From contig JAVBXL010000042.1 of the NCBI GenBank assembly GCA_030824575.1, positions 45,970 to 109,969 on the forward strand: a stretch of 64,000 bases of DNA, given 5' to 3'. The DNA is from a bacterium. GTDB taxonomy: Bacteria; Pseudomonadota; Alphaproteobacteria; Sphingomonadales; Sphingomonadaceae. The notes under the pieces were generated by a model that saw nothing but the letters and a program-made list of their open reading frames with translations, did no database searches and was not told the origin of the DNA. Made by a program: the position numbers and the translations under genes. Of the stretch, positions 44,297-53,682 are shown in pieces (the first letter of the stretch is position 1; each line of letters begins with the position of its first letter).

Positions 44297-46345
44297 CTAC
44301 AGCGCCGCCAGTGCGTCCAAAGCATCCTGCCGCCCCGCAAAGCCCCGCACCGCCGCCGCCCGGCCCAGCGCCAGCTTCGCTTCCCCCTTGCGCCCCGCGG
44401 CGGCATAGGCCTGCCCCAGATGCATCTGGAACGCGGGCGCTTGCGGTGCCAGCGCCACCGCCTTTTCCAGCAAATCGACCGCGACCGGCCCCTTCTCTCC
44501 GGTCTTCATCAACACCCAGCCGAACATGTCGGCGGTCAGCGGATTGCCCGGCATCAACCGATAGCCATGCGCCGCATAGGCGCGCGCACTCGCGCGATCC
44601 CCACTCTCCAGCGCCGCGCGGGCCAGGTCCGCCATCAGCACCGCGTCATTCTCCCCAATCTGCGCCTGCACCGCGCGCAGCATCCGCAACGCGCCACGCC
44701 AGTCCTGCGCCTGCATCGCGATGCCTGCAGCCAGCCGCTGCGCCTCCACATCATTGGGATTTTGCGTCAGGAATAGTTGCACGATCTGCGTCCCGCGCGC
44801 GGGGTTGCCGACCCGGCTCCACGCCGCCGCCAGCCGCAACGCCACGTCGCGATCGAAGCGGATATTGGCCGCTGCCTCATAGGCTCGCACCGCCTCCTGC
44901 GCCGCGCCGTCCGCGCCCAGCGTATCGCCCAGGATCAGCCAAGCATCGGGCGCGCCCGGATTGGCCCGGCTCAGCAGACGCGCCCGCGCCACCGCCTCCC
45001 CGGTCCGCCCGGTGCTGAGCAGCGCGCGAATATAGGGCACATTGTCGCGCGCAGTCGCGGCGCTAGCCGGCGCTAACCCGTTCGCCAACCCGCCGTCCGC
45101 TGCGCTGGCGAAGGCGTCCGCCGACGCCCGCACAGGCCAGGCGGCCCGTGCCAGCATGTCGTCCGCCATCGCCCGGTTGCCCATCGCTTCCTGCGCGCGC
45201 GCGGCGAGCGTCAGCACATAGGGATCGGCGTCACGCTGGGCCACCATCGGTGCCAGGGTGGAGGCGGCGGACGCAAAGTCGCCATTGCTATGATAAGCCC
45301 GCGCCAGCAACGTGCGCGCGGTGCGATTGTCCGGCTGCGCCGCGACCAGCGGGCCAAGCGCGTCGGCAGCGAGAACCGGATTGCCATCCTGCAATTGCAG
45401 CACGCCGCGCAGCAACCGGGTCGCTGGCTCCCCGTCCAGCCGCCCCTGCGTCCGGCCCAGCAGCGTGCGCGCCAGATCGCCCTGCCCGGCGCGCGCCGCC
45501 ATCACCGCCTGCATCATCCAGGCGCGCGGGTTGGACGGATCGATCGCGATCAGGCGACGGGTCAGGCTCAGCATCGCGCTCGCCTGCCCCGCATCGGCAA
45601 GCGTCGCGGCATATTGCTCCAGCGTCGGCACCGAATCGGGATTGGCCGCCAGCGCCCGTTCGAACCAGGGCAGCGAGGCCATGAGGCCATATTGGGTGCG
45701 CACCAGTTCGCCGCGCAAGGTCAGCGCCTTCGCATCGGTCGGGGCCAGCGCCACCGCCCGATCGGCCGCGGCGATCGCCCCGGCCTGATCGCCGGACAGG
45801 ATGCGCAGGCGGCCCAATTCGACCCAATTGGCCGGGTCGCCCGGCGCAGCCTTCAGCGCGCGGTCCAGCGCCGCGCGCGCGCCAGTCATGTCTCCCTGCG
45901 CCAATGCGGCACGCGCCACGACCCGCGCGGCCGGCACCGCGGCATCGGTCGGCAGATCGGCCGCCTGCGCTTCCCGTAGCGCGCCGTCCAGATCGCCCTG
46001 CAACAACAGCGCCTGCGCCATCACGGCGCGCGTCTGCGCCGGTGGCGCCCCCAGCGCGCGGGCGCGTTGCACCGCCGCCTGCGCGCCCACGCCGTCGCCC
46101 AGTTCGGCGAGCGCCCGCGCCTGCGCCTCATGCGCTACCGCCGATCGCGGCGCGCCCTTGATCGCGTTCATCAACTCGATCCGCGCGGTGCGTGCGTCGC
46201 CCTTGTCGAGCGCAGCCAGACCGCGCGTCAGGGCGGCGCTGCCGTCGCGCTCATGCGCGCGCCATTGCCACAGCCCCGCCCCGGCAAGGAGCAGCAGCGC
46301 CAAAAGGGAAAGCAGGATCAGGCGGGACCGGCGCATCGCGATCAA
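44297..46345 (-). CDS. prsT: PEP-CTERM system TPR-repeat protein PrsT
   Basis: A 682-aa protein with one N-terminal transmembrane helix (LILLSLLALLLLAGAGLWQW) followed by about 15–17 tetratricopeptide repeats, recognised by the recurring W/LG/A/P pattern in the Ala-rich helices (for example GDPANWVELGRLRILSGDQAGAIAAADRAVALAPTD). In XrtA/PEP-CTERM organisms this protein accompanies PrsK and PrsR and the exopolysaccharide locus; it likely acts in the periplasm or at the membrane in polymer export. The start is TTG at 46345, overlapping the prsR stop (TTGA); an ATG nine bases later (46336) is the alternative. Confidence 0.85.
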   Translation of the reverse strand: MIAMRRSRLILLSLLALLLLAGAGLWQWRAHERDGSAALTRGLAALDKGDARTARIELMNAIKGAPRSAVAHEAQARALAELGDGVGAQAAVQRARALGAPPAQTRAVMAQALLLQGDLDGALREAQAADLPTDAAVPAARVVARAALAQGDMTGARAALDRALKAAPGDPANWVELGRLRILSGDQAGAIAAADRAVALAPTDAKALTLRGELVRTQYGLMASLPWFERALAANPDSVPTLEQYAATLADAGQASAMLSLTRRLIAIDPSNPRAWMMQAVMAARAGQGDLARTLLGRTQGRLDGEPATRLLRGVLQLQDGNPVLAADALGPLVAAQPDNRTARTLLARAYHSNGDFASAASTLAPMVAQRDADPYVLTLAARAQEAMGNRAMADDMLARAAWPVRASADAFASAADGGLANGLAPASAATARDNVPYIRALLSTGRTGEAVARARLLSRANPGAPDAWLILGDTLGADGAAQEAVRAYEAAANIRFDRDVALRLAAAWSRVGNPARGTQIVQLFLTQNPNDVEAQRLAAGIAMQAQDWRGALRMLRAVQAQIGENDAVLMADLARAALESGDRASARAYAAHGYRLMPGNPLTADMFGWVLMKTGEKGPVAVDLLEKAVALAPQAPAFQMHLGQAYAAAGRKGEAKLALGRAAAVRGFAGRQDALDALAAL

Positions 46346-47706
46346 CCCTGCATCTGATATTGTTTGAGCAGATCGTAGAGCGTCGGACGGCTGATCCCCA
46401 GCATCTTGGCCGCGCCGGAGATATTGCCGTCAGTGCGGGCGATGGCGCGGCGGATGGCGCGGCGGTCAGCCATTTCCCTCGCCGCCTTCAGGTTGACGAG
46501 GTCGCCACCCTCGGCCCGCTCGTCGTCCAGGTCCAGGTCCGCGGCGGTGATCATCTTGCCATCGGCCATGATGACCGCGCGCTTCATGCGGTTTTCCAGT
46601 TCGCGCACATTGCCGGGCCAGCCCCATGCATCCAGCGCCGCCAGCGCATCGGGGGCCAGTCCCTTGACCTGCGGGTTCATGTCCCGCGCGAAGCGGGTGA
46701 GGAAATGGCGGGCCAGCAAGGCCGGATCGCCTGCCCGGTCCTTGAGCGCGGGGATGCGCACGACGATTTCGGCCAGGCGATAGAATAGATCCTCGCGGAA
46801 CGTCCCCGCCGCAATCATCTGCTCCAGATTCTGGTGGGTCGCGCACACGATGCGGGTATCGACCGCGATCGGCTGACGCCCGCCGATCCGTTCGATCACC
46901 CGCTCCTGCAGAAAGCGCAGCAGCTTGACCTGCAACGCCAGCGGAATGTCGCCCACTTCGTCCAAAAACAATGTGCCGCCCTGCGCCTGCTCGATCTTGC
47001 CGGGCGTCGTCTTGATCGCGCCGGTGAAGGCGCCCTTTTCATGGCCGAACAGTTCGGATTCCAGCAGCGTCTCGGGAATAGCCGCGCAATTGATCGCCAC
47101 GAACGTCCCGCCGCGCCGTGGGCTGGCATCGTGCAGGCCCTGCGCCAGCAATTCCTTGCCGGTCCCGCTCGCACCCAGCAGCAGCACCGACACCTGCGCA
47201 GCGGCAACCCGCTCGATCGTGCGGGCCACCTTCATCATCTCCGGCGCGCCGGAAATGAGGCGGCCCAGCACTCTCCCGTCCTCCGGCGCAGTTTCGGCCA
47301 GCCGCGCATTCTCCCGCTCCAGCGCATGAACATGGAAGGCGCGTCGAACGATCAGGCCCAGTTCGTCGATATCGACCGGCTTCTGGTAGAAATCATAGGC
47401 GCCGCCGGAAATCGCATCCAGCGCGCTTTCGCGCGCGCCATGCCCGGACGCGACGATGATTTTCGTGTCCGGCTTGATCTTCAGCATCTCGGCCAGCGTC
47501 GCAAAGCCTTCGCTGGTGCCGTCCGGGTCTGGCGGCAGGCCTAGGTCCAGCGTCACCACATCGGGCGTTTCCGCACGCAACATCTCGATCGCTTCCTGTC
47601 GGTCGCCCGCGATGAACAACTGATAATCCTCATAGGCCCAGCGCAATTGCCGCTGTAGCCCCGGATCATCCTCGACGATCAGCAATTTGGGACGGGTGTC
47701 GCTCAT
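46342..47706 (-). CDS. prsR: PEP-CTERM-box sigma-54-dependent response regulator PrsR
   Basis: A 454-aa NtrC-type activator. The receiver domain has Asp54 in VVTLDLGLP. The AAA+ domain has Walker A GASGTGKELL, the sigma-54 contact loop GAFTGA and Walker B GGTLFLDEVGD. A Fis-type HTH ends the protein (GNISGAAKMLGISRPTLYDLLKQY). It therefore needs RpoN promoters to work. It is coupled to prsK (stop and start share an A in TGATG) and to prsT by overlap. Likely targets are exopolysaccharide and PEP-CTERM protein genes outside this window, plus possibly its own operon. Confidence 0.93.
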   Translation of the reverse strand: MSDTRPKLLIVEDDPGLQRQLRWAYEDYQLFIAGDRQEAIEMLRAETPDVVTLDLGLPPDPDGTSEGFATLAEMLKIKPDTKIIVASGHGARESALDAISGGAYDFYQKPVDIDELGLIVRRAFHVHALERENARLAETAPEDGRVLGRLISGAPEMMKVARTIERVAAAQVSVLLLGASGTGKELLAQGLHDASPRRGGTFVAINCAAIPETLLESELFGHEKGAFTGAIKTTPGKIEQAQGGTLFLDEVGDIPLALQVKLLRFLQERVIERIGGRQPIAVDTRIVCATHQNLEQMIAAGTFREDLFYRLAEIVVRIPALKDRAGDPALLARHFLTRFARDMNPQVKGLAPDALAALDAWGWPGNVRELENRMKRAVIMADGKMITAADLDLDDERAEGGDLVNLKAAREMADRRAIRRAIARTDGNISGAAKMLGISRPTLYDLLKQYQMQG

Positions 47707-49778
47707 CAGGCGGCCTTCTCTTGTCTATCTGTCTGGGGCGCCAGCGGCAGGCGCAGGGTGAAGCGGCTGCCCGCGCCGGGCTTGCTCTCCACCTCGATCC
47801 GCCCGCCCATGGCCTGCGCCAGGCTGCGGGCCTCGAATGCGCCCAGGCCGAAACCTGCCGCCTTGCTGGAGGAAAAGGGCTTGAACAGGTCGCGGCGGAT
47901 ATATTCGGCGCTCATGCCCTTGCCGCGATCGATGATCTCCACCACCGCCTCGCCGCCATCGACGGACAGGCGCAGCTCGACCGGACTGTCGGGCGCGCTG
48001 GCGTCGATGGCATTTTGCAGCAAATGGGTAACGATCTGCTCCACCCGTGCCGGATCGGCCAGCGCCAGCGGCGCATCACCCGCGACATGGACAGGATGCA
48101 GGCGCGCGCGGGTGCGGGCGACCTGCTGCAACAGGTCGATCAGCGCCATGGGGCGCGGCTCTTCCGCCCGCCCCTTATTATGCTGTGACAGGCGGGCGAG
48201 CATGTCGTTCATCTTGCCCACCGATTCCTTGAGCGTCAGCACCATGTCGGCGCGGAAATCCGGGTTGTCGGCATGGCGCTCCGCGTTTCGCGAGAGCAGC
48301 GATAACTGGCTGACCAGGTTTTTCACATCGTGGATGATGAAGGCGAAGCGGCGATTGAACTCCTCGAACCGCTGCGCATCGTCCAGCGCCTGCTGGCCCT
48401 GCGCCTCGCTGATATGGGTCGCCGCCTGCCGCCCGGCGGCGCGCAGCATGTCGAAATCCTCCCAGTCCAGCCGCCGGTCGATCGGCGGACGCGCCAGCAG
48501 CAGCGCGCCGATCAGTCGGCCATAATGGATCAGCGGCACCAGCGCCCAGGCGCGGCGATCCTGCGTCATCCAGCCGGGCAGGTCCAGCGCGCCGTCCCCG
48601 GTCTTCAGCCGCGCCAGATCGACGATCCAGCCGCTCTTCTCGATTTGCAGCACCGTCGCCGGCGCAACCGCATCCACGTCGCTCAGGTCGCCGGTCCAGT
48701 TCCAATGCGTCTCGAACGTCAGCGCATCCCGCTCGTCGCGCAGCAGCAGCATGGCGGCGGGCGAATCGGTGATGTCGGCCATCGCCTTGGCCACCCGCTC
48801 GCCCAGCGGCGCGGCATCCTCGCCGGGCCGGCCGATCGTGTCGCCAAAGCGCATCCATTCGGTGCGATAATCATAGCGATGCTGGAAGAAATGCTTGGCG
48901 ACCTGCACCTTCCACAGCGCCCGCACCTGCGGCGATGGCAGCAGCACCAGCGCGGTAACGGCAGTGAAGAACACCGCGCCAATCTCCACCACCCGCGCAT
49001 AGGGTCCGGCGATCAGTTCGATCAGCACCGCAGCAGCGGTCAGCACCGCGACATACAGCCCGACCGCAACGATCGAAAGCGACTGGAAGGTGATGGCGCG
49101 CGACAATTGCAGCCGCCCCGCCATCCCCTTGCGCATGCCCACCGCGATCACCGGCGCAACCAGCGCCATCAACAGCCCGCGCAAAGCATAAAGCTCGCTC
49201 ACCCGGTCCGGCGCGAAATAGCAGATTACATAGAGGTTAAGGTCATAGGTCCACATCGCCGCCAGCGCGCCCAGCAGCAGCGCGATCCCGCCCCGCTCGC
49301 GCGATGGCCAGGCGGTGTAGAGATGATGCACCAGCAGCAGGCTGCCGATCGCGGTCATCATCCGCAGGATCAGCGAACAGGTGACGAGCGCGCGATGCAG
49401 GTCGCTGGCCGGCGACAATTGCCGCCAGGCCAAGTCGGTGAATGTCTGGAGCAGGATCAGCCCGGCCACCGCCGCATAGACCGCGCTGATCGCCACGGTC
49501 GGCCCTGCGCGTCCCACCGGCCCGCGCCGCAGCATGACGAACATCGCCAGCAGCCAGGCGGCGTTGCGGATGCTTTCGCCAATGCCGGACAACGGCTTCG
49601 ACACGCCGCCGAACGACACATAGAGCGCCCAGCAGGATGTCATCAGCAACGCAGCGGACAGCAGGCGCGGCTCTGGCGCCTCGTCGCGGCGGCGCAACAG
49701 GAATATGCCCAGCGCCGCGAACAGCACCGCGGCGAGCGCATGCCCCCAGTCGCCGACAAATTGCAGGAGCGCGCCCAT
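47706..49778 (-). CDS. prsK: PEP-CTERM system histidine kinase PrsK
   Basis: A 690-aa kinase partner of PrsR. The N-terminal half has about eight hydrophobic segments (7TM-like). A GAF-type region (about 330–460) contains DVDAVAPATVLQIEKSGWIVDLARL. The H box is FAFIIHDVKNLVSQLSLL and the ATPase region has HLLQNAIDASAPDS, IIDRGKGMS and GFGLGAF, intact for catalysis. The C-terminus ends LPLAPQTDRQEKAA. It lies 14 bases after the sugar transferase stop, making the four-gene set one operon. The signal sensed is unknown. Confidence 0.93.
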   Translation of the reverse strand: MGALLQFVGDWGHALAAVLFAALGIFLLRRRDEAPEPRLLSAALLMTSCWALYVSFGGVSKPLSGIGESIRNAAWLLAMFVMLRRGPVGRAGPTVAISAVYAAVAGLILLQTFTDLAWRQLSPASDLHRALVTCSLILRMMTAIGSLLLVHHLYTAWPSRERGGIALLLGALAAMWTYDLNLYVICYFAPDRVSELYALRGLLMALVAPVIAVGMRKGMAGRLQLSRAITFQSLSIVAVGLYVAVLTAAAVLIELIAGPYARVVEIGAVFFTAVTALVLLPSPQVRALWKVQVAKHFFQHRYDYRTEWMRFGDTIGRPGEDAAPLGERVAKAMADITDSPAAMLLLRDERDALTFETHWNWTGDLSDVDAVAPATVLQIEKSGWIVDLARLKTGDGALDLPGWMTQDRRAWALVPLIHYGRLIGALLLARPPIDRRLDWEDFDMLRAAGRQAATHISEAQGQQALDDAQRFEEFNRRFAFIIHDVKNLVSQLSLLSRNAERHADNPDFRADMVLTLKESVGKMNDMLARLSQHNKGRAEEPRPMALIDLLQQVARTRARLHPVHVAGDAPLALADPARVEQIVTHLLQNAIDASAPDSPVELRLSVDGGEAVVEIIDRGKGMSAEYIRRDLFKPFSSSKAAGFGLGAFEARSLAQAMGGRIEVESKPGAGSRFTLRLPLAPQTDRQEKAA

Positions 49779-49791
49779 GCCCGCTATCGCC

Positions 49792-51180
49792 TCAGCGCGC
49801 GCCGTCGGGCCACAGCACGACCCGCAACGTCTGAATCAGGATCAACAGGTCCAGAAAGGGCGTGTAATTCTTGGCGTAGTAAAGATCATATTCCAGCTTG
49901 TGCCGGCTATCCTCAATCGACGCGCCATAGGGATAGTTGATCTGCGCCCAGCCGGTGATGCCGGGCTTCACCATATGCCGCTCGGCATAATAGCGCAGAT
50001 GCTGCTCCAGATCCTCAACGAACTGGCGCCGTTCGGGGCGCGGGCCGACGAAACTCATCTCACCCTTCAGCACCGTCCAGGTCTGCGGCAATTCATCGAT
50101 CCGCAGCTTGCGCAGCCAATAGCCCAGCCGCGTGATGCGCGGATCGTCCTTCTCCGCCCACACCGCCTGGCCATTCACTTCCGCGTCCAGCCGCATGGTG
50201 CGCAGTTTCACGATCCAAAATTCCTGGCCGAACAGGCCGACGCGCTGCTGACGATAGAAAGCCGGCCCCTTGCTGTCCATCTTCACCAGGATCGCGGCGA
50301 GCAGGATGATCGGGCCGGTGAGCGCCAGCAGGATGGCACTGGCGATGATGTCGAACAGTCGCTTGGCAAAGCTGGAAATCCGGCGACCGGCAGAAAAGCC
50401 GTCAGAAAAGATCAACCAGCTGGGATTGACGCTGGCCAGGTCGACGCGGCCCGTCTCGCGCTCCAGAAAGCTCGACAGGTCGTTGACATGCACGCCGGTC
50501 GTCTTGATCCGCAACAGGTCGGACATGGGAATGGCGTTGCGCCGCTCCTCCAGCGCCAGCACGACTTCGCTGGCGTTCAGCCGCACGACGAAATCGGACA
50601 GGTTGAAAATGGCGTCGCGGTTGATCGCCTCGGGGATAACCTGCGGCCCGTCATTCATGGCGATGAAGCCCACCACCAGGAAACCCGCTCCGCGCTTCTG
50701 CTCCAGATCCTTGATCCGGTTGGCGCGATTGCCCGCGCCCAGGATGACCAGCCGCCGTTTGAACGCCTCACCCCCCAGCATCGACCCCAACAGCAGCCGC
50801 ACCGCCACCAGCAAGGCCATGGCCAGGCCCATCGCGTAGAGCGAATTGGACCGCCACAGCGTCATACCGGGCATCAGGAAATAGATCACCGACAGGAAGA
50901 TCACGCCCAGCGACACCGCCACCAGCAGCCGCGCAAAGGCGAAACGAATCGATTGCAGCGATTCGACGCCATAGACGCCGACCGCGATCATCCCGGTCTG
51001 GATCGCGAAGGCGAAGCTGAGCAGCGGCCCCATTCGCGTCATCACATGGTCGACATCCATGCCGATCTGCCGCGCGCGCAATATCCAGCCACCTTCAGCC
51101 GCGCACAACAGCAGCATGAAATCGAGCAGCCCCAGCAACAGCACCGCATGCGGCACATAATGTTTGAACAGCCTGATCAT
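49792..51180 (-). CDS. XrtA/PEP-CTERM-associated polyprenyl sugar transferase
   Basis: A 462-aa membrane enzyme that starts exopolysaccharide repeat assembly by moving a sugar-1-phosphate to undecaprenyl phosphate. Four N-terminal membrane helices are followed by a Rossmann-like segment (RRLVILGAGNRANRIKDLE) and another helix, then the C-terminal transferase domain: KRLFDIIASAILLALTGPIILLAAILVKMDSKGPAFYRQQRVGLFG, KLRTMR, KLRIDELPQTWTVLKGEMSFVGPRPE. This TIGR03013-type arrangement is the hallmark of the PEP-CTERM group. The ATG at 51180 starts MIRLFKHYVPH; an earlier ATG at 51207 adds nine residues. It is the first gene of the prs operon. Confidence 0.92.
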   Translation of the reverse strand: MIRLFKHYVPHAVLLLGLLDFMLLLCAAEGGWILRARQIGMDVDHVMTRMGPLLSFAFAIQTGMIAVGVYGVESLQSIRFAFARLLVAVSLGVIFLSVIYFLMPGMTLWRSNSLYAMGLAMALLVAVRLLLGSMLGGEAFKRRLVILGAGNRANRIKDLEQKRGAGFLVVGFIAMNDGPQVIPEAINRDAIFNLSDFVVRLNASEVVLALEERRNAIPMSDLLRIKTTGVHVNDLSSFLERETGRVDLASVNPSWLIFSDGFSAGRRISSFAKRLFDIIASAILLALTGPIILLAAILVKMDSKGPAFYRQQRVGLFGQEFWIVKLRTMRLDAEVNGQAVWAEKDDPRITRLGYWLRKLRIDELPQTWTVLKGEMSFVGPRPERRQFVEDLEQHLRYYAERHMVKPGITGWAQINYPYGASIEDSRHKLEYDLYYAKNYTPFLDLLILIQTLRVVLWPDGAR

Positions 51181-51235
51181 CGTCGCGCATATCCTGCTGG
51201 CCGCCATGATGGCGCGCCTTTCCGGGTTCGGGGTT

Positions 51236-51254
51236 TCTTACAATGGCTGTAAGA
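51236..51254. promoter_or_regulatory. Perfect inverted repeat upstream of the prs operon
   Basis: TCTTACA-ATGGC-TGTAAGA, a perfect 7-5-7 dyad 56 bases upstream of the ATG at 51180. It is a candidate operator for PrsR or another regulator. No convincing -24/-12 sigma-54 promoter was found beside it. Confidence 0.5.
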
Positions 51255-51457
51255 TAATCCGACAGTGCGCGCACCCTGCCCGAAAATGGCAAAGAAATGC
51301 TGAATATCGGCCCAACCTTTTATCGGGTTAGGACCGGGGGCCGCGTCGCAACGCTTTGCAGCGCAAGATTATTATGGCGGATGGCGATAGGCCTGATGGC
51401 ATCCGGCACGATCGCAAGGCGACCAGCGCATGATGCCATAGGCTGGATGGACAGCGA

Positions 51458-51721
51458 CTAATTATTGTCGCGCAATGTGTCCGCTGCGTTCTTGGCGGCA
51501 TCGCCTACGACGCGGGCAGCGTCATCTACCGATCCGGCGGCCTTCGTGACCTTGTCGGCTTGGCGGTCCACGCGCCGTTCATTGGTCAGGTAAAAAAAGC
51601 CGATAGCCAGGATCAGCGCCAGAGCGACAAGAGCAAACACCACGCCACTGCCGCGCGACCGTTCGACGGTGCTTATAGGCGGTGGCCGGTCATCCTCCCG
51701 GCCGGAGGGTCCATCACCCAT
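51458..51721 (-). CDS. Small single-span membrane protein of the stress locus
   Basis: An 87-aa protein from the ATG at 51721, with GGAGA six bases upstream. A cytoplasmic polar N-terminus (MGDGPSGREDDRPPPIST) is followed by one helix (VVFALVALALILAIGFFYLT) and a charged tail VDRQADKVTKAAGSVDDAARVVGDAAKNAAD with heptad character. I do not recognise a named family. It lies 54 bases downstream of ecfG on the same strand and is probably co-expressed, so a role in the general stress response is inferred from position only. Confidence 0.7.
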   Translation of the reverse strand: MGDGPSGREDDRPPPISTVERSRGSGVVFALVALALILAIGFFYLTNERRVDRQADKVTKAAGSVDDAARVVGDAAKNAADTLRDNN

Positions 51722-51774
51722 GATCCGTCTCCTCTGTCCTGCAAACAACGGATGGGGCGACTCGATCGTTCCGG

Positions 51775-52419
51775 TTATTTATCCCCGCTATCTATCGACC
51801 GCCCGCGGCTCAGACGATCGACATCCTCCATGATCTCATCGAGCACGGCAGTTTCTGTCGTTTCCTGGGTGCGGCGCGAAGGCAGGTCGCCGCTCTCCAA
51901 TATCTGTTCCAGCGCAGCTCGGCCGCGCGCGACCCGGCTCTTGATCGTGCCGACAGCAACGCCGCAGATTTCCGCCGCTTCTTCATAGGCAAAGCCACCC
52001 GCCCCGACCAGGATCAGCGCCTCGCGCTGGGGCTGGGGCAATTGCAGCAGGGCGCGCTGCATGTCGGACAATTCGACATGCTTGTCCTGGCCCGCCGGGG
52101 CCGCCAGGATGCGATCCGCCGTCAGATCGTCCCAATCGCCGCGGAAGCGCGACCGGCGCATCTGCGAGAGATAATGGTTGCGCAATATGATGAACGTCCA
52201 GGCGCGCATGTTGGTGCCGGCCTGGAAGCGATTACGCGCCGCCCAAGCCTTCAACAGCGTTTCCTGCACAAGGTCATCGGCTAGATCGCGATTGCCCGAC
52301 AACGACCGGCCAAAGGCGCGGAGGTGCGGAATGACAGCAGCCAATTCGCGCTTGAAATCCGAATCGGATAGCGCAGCACGCTCCTCGATCCCGCTGATTT
52401 CGCCAACGTCATCATCCAT
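51775..52419 (-). CDS. ecfG: General stress response sigma factor EcfG
   Basis: A 214-aa ECF-type sigma factor that replaces the housekeeping sigma under stress. Region 2 runs RAFGRSLSGNRDLADDLVQETLLKAWAARNRFQAGTNMRAWTFIILRNHYLSQMRR; region 4 is LLQLPQPQREALILVGAGGFAYEEAAEICGVAVGTIKSRVARGRAALEQIL. Both match the EcfG (ECF15) group, including the GAGGFAYEEAAE and a Ser/Thr-rich tail. The ATG at 52419 has GGGGG about 8 bases upstream; an ATG at 52479 would add 20 residues with no ribosome binding site. phyR is upstream on the same strand and nepR is divergent beyond it. Confidence 0.93.
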   Translation of the reverse strand: MDDDVGEISGIEERAALSDSDFKRELAAVIPHLRAFGRSLSGNRDLADDLVQETLLKAWAARNRFQAGTNMRAWTFIILRNHYLSQMRRSRFRGDWDDLTADRILAAPAGQDKHVELSDMQRALLQLPQPQREALILVGAGGFAYEEAAEICGVAVGTIKSRVARGRAALEQILESGDLPSRRTQETTETAVLDEIMEDVDRLSRGRSIDSGDK

Positions 52420-52536
52420 GGGAAGAACCCCCGTGCCCGAACTCGCACTCGCCGCATGAACCGACGTCGTCAAAGCCATAAAAACATCCGTACCCTAAAC
52501 CGATCACCGCCAAAGACCAACCTTCCGCATTCCGCC

Positions 52537-52668
52537 TTATCGCCAGATCACCAGCAACATGGCGATGACTGCCAGAGCCAGCGAAATGGCGAGCACGTAG
52601 CGCACCCCATGGTGGGTGGCGCCGGCGCGCGCATCATCGGTGGCGATATGCTGTTCCTGCTCGACCAT
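52537..52668 (-). CDS. 43-aa membrane protein between phyR and ecfG
   Basis: A short gene read directly from the minus strand: ATG at 52668, TAA at 52539–52537. The product opens MVEQEQHIATDDARAGATHH and ends in one hydrophobic helix (YVLAISLALAVIAMLLVIWR). GGGAGA lies six bases before the ATG, a strong ribosome binding site. It fills the gap between phyR (stop 52745) and ecfG (start 52419/52479) on the same strand. No family is recognised. The single transmembrane helix and polar N-terminus suggest a small membrane regulator or stress peptide. Confidence 0.75.
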   Translation of the reverse strand: MVEQEQHIATDDARAGATHHGVRYVLAISLALAVIAMLLVIWR

Positions 52669-52744
52669 GACGGATCTCCCGATCGTTACGCATCATTAAC
52701 GCAGCGCACCGATCGGGGTTCCGCGACTTTCTGGTCGCCCGCCT

Positions 52745-53533
52745 TCAGGCGGGGGCCGTCGCCTCGTCAAAGAACAGCGCCTGGGAAATGGCGGCCTTGA
52801 CCGTAGCGCGCTGGAACGGCTTGGTGATGAGGAAGGTCGGCTCGGGCCGCTCGCCCGTCAGCAACCGTTCGGGGAAGGCGGTGATGAAGATCACCGGCAC
52901 GGAAAATTCGGCCAGGATGTCTTTCACTGCGTCTATGCCGCTGCTGTCGTCCGCCAACTGGATGTCGGCCAGCACCAAGCCGGGACGGTCGGCCAGCGCT
53001 TCGCGTACCGCGTCTTCGGCCGTCACCGCGATGGCGGTCACGTCATGGCCCAGGTCGCGGACGATCGTCTCGATATCCATCGCGATGATCGGCTCATCCT
53101 CGATGATCAGCACCTTGGCGCGGGTCTGCGCCTCGATCTCGCTCAACGCTTCCTCGACCAGTGCCTCGACATCGCTGCTATCCATGTCGATCAGATAGGA
53201 TACGTCATCGACGGTGAAACCTTCCAGAGCGGTCAGCAACAACGCCTGGCGCGGCAACGGCGTCAACCGGGCAAGGCGCGCCTGCGCAATCGCTTCGCGG
53301 CCGCTCCCGCTCACCGGCACATCTTCCAGATGGGCGGACGACCAGATGGCATGAAAAGTCTTGTAGAGGCCAAGACGCGGATCGACGTCGCTGGGGAATT
53401 CCTCTGGCGCGGCAACGATCGCTTCCAACGCGGCGCGGACATAGGCATCGCCATGATTCTGACTGCCGGTCAGCGCCCGCGCATAGCGCCGCAGGAACGG
53501 AAGGTGGGGGTGTAGTTGCTGTCCAAGCGACAT
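52745..53533 (-). CDS. phyR: Anti-anti-sigma response regulator PhyR
   Basis: A 262-aa switch protein: the N-terminal EcfG-like domain (residues 1–130) sequesters NepR when the C-terminal receiver is phosphorylated. The sigma-like part is MSLGQQLHPHLPFLRRYARALTGSQNHGDAYVRAALEAI, then TPLPRQALLLTALEGFTVDDVSYLI. The receiver has VLIIEDEPIIAMD, phosphoacceptor Asp190 in LVLADIQLADDSSG and Lys in LITKPFQ. The ATG at 53533 has GGGAGAAG upstream. The longer frame to 53650 is non-conserved. It is divergent from nepR–phyP. Confidence 0.95.
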   Translation of the reverse strand: MSLGQQLHPHLPFLRRYARALTGSQNHGDAYVRAALEAIVAAPEEFPSDVDPRLGLYKTFHAIWSSAHLEDVPVSGSGREAIAQARLARLTPLPRQALLLTALEGFTVDDVSYLIDMDSSDVEALVEEALSEIEAQTRAKVLIIEDEPIIAMDIETIVRDLGHDVTAIAVTAEDAVREALADRPGLVLADIQLADDSSGIDAVKDILAEFSVPVIFITAFPERLLTGERPEPTFLITKPFQRATVKAAISQALFFDEATAPA

Positions 53534-53682
53534 CGTCAAGTCTTCTCCCTGCCCGTCAGGGCTACATTGTCCCGAAGCGTGGGGAACATGGTGGAAGGAT
53601 GGAATGTCCATGTCAGGATGACAACCCCCCGCCGCCCCATAGCCACGCAAAGTTGCGCAGCGTAAAAAATGCTTCGTGGGGC

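Noticed and set aside
44297..51180. PEP-CTERM substrate proteins near the prs operon.
   Set aside because: No product in the window ends in the Pro-Glu-Pro plus hydrophobic helix plus Arg-rich tail.
52420..52536. EcfG promoter upstream of ecfG.
   Set aside because: GGAAT and GGAAG occur but no CGTT at the right distance; the sigma gene is probably read from the phyR side.
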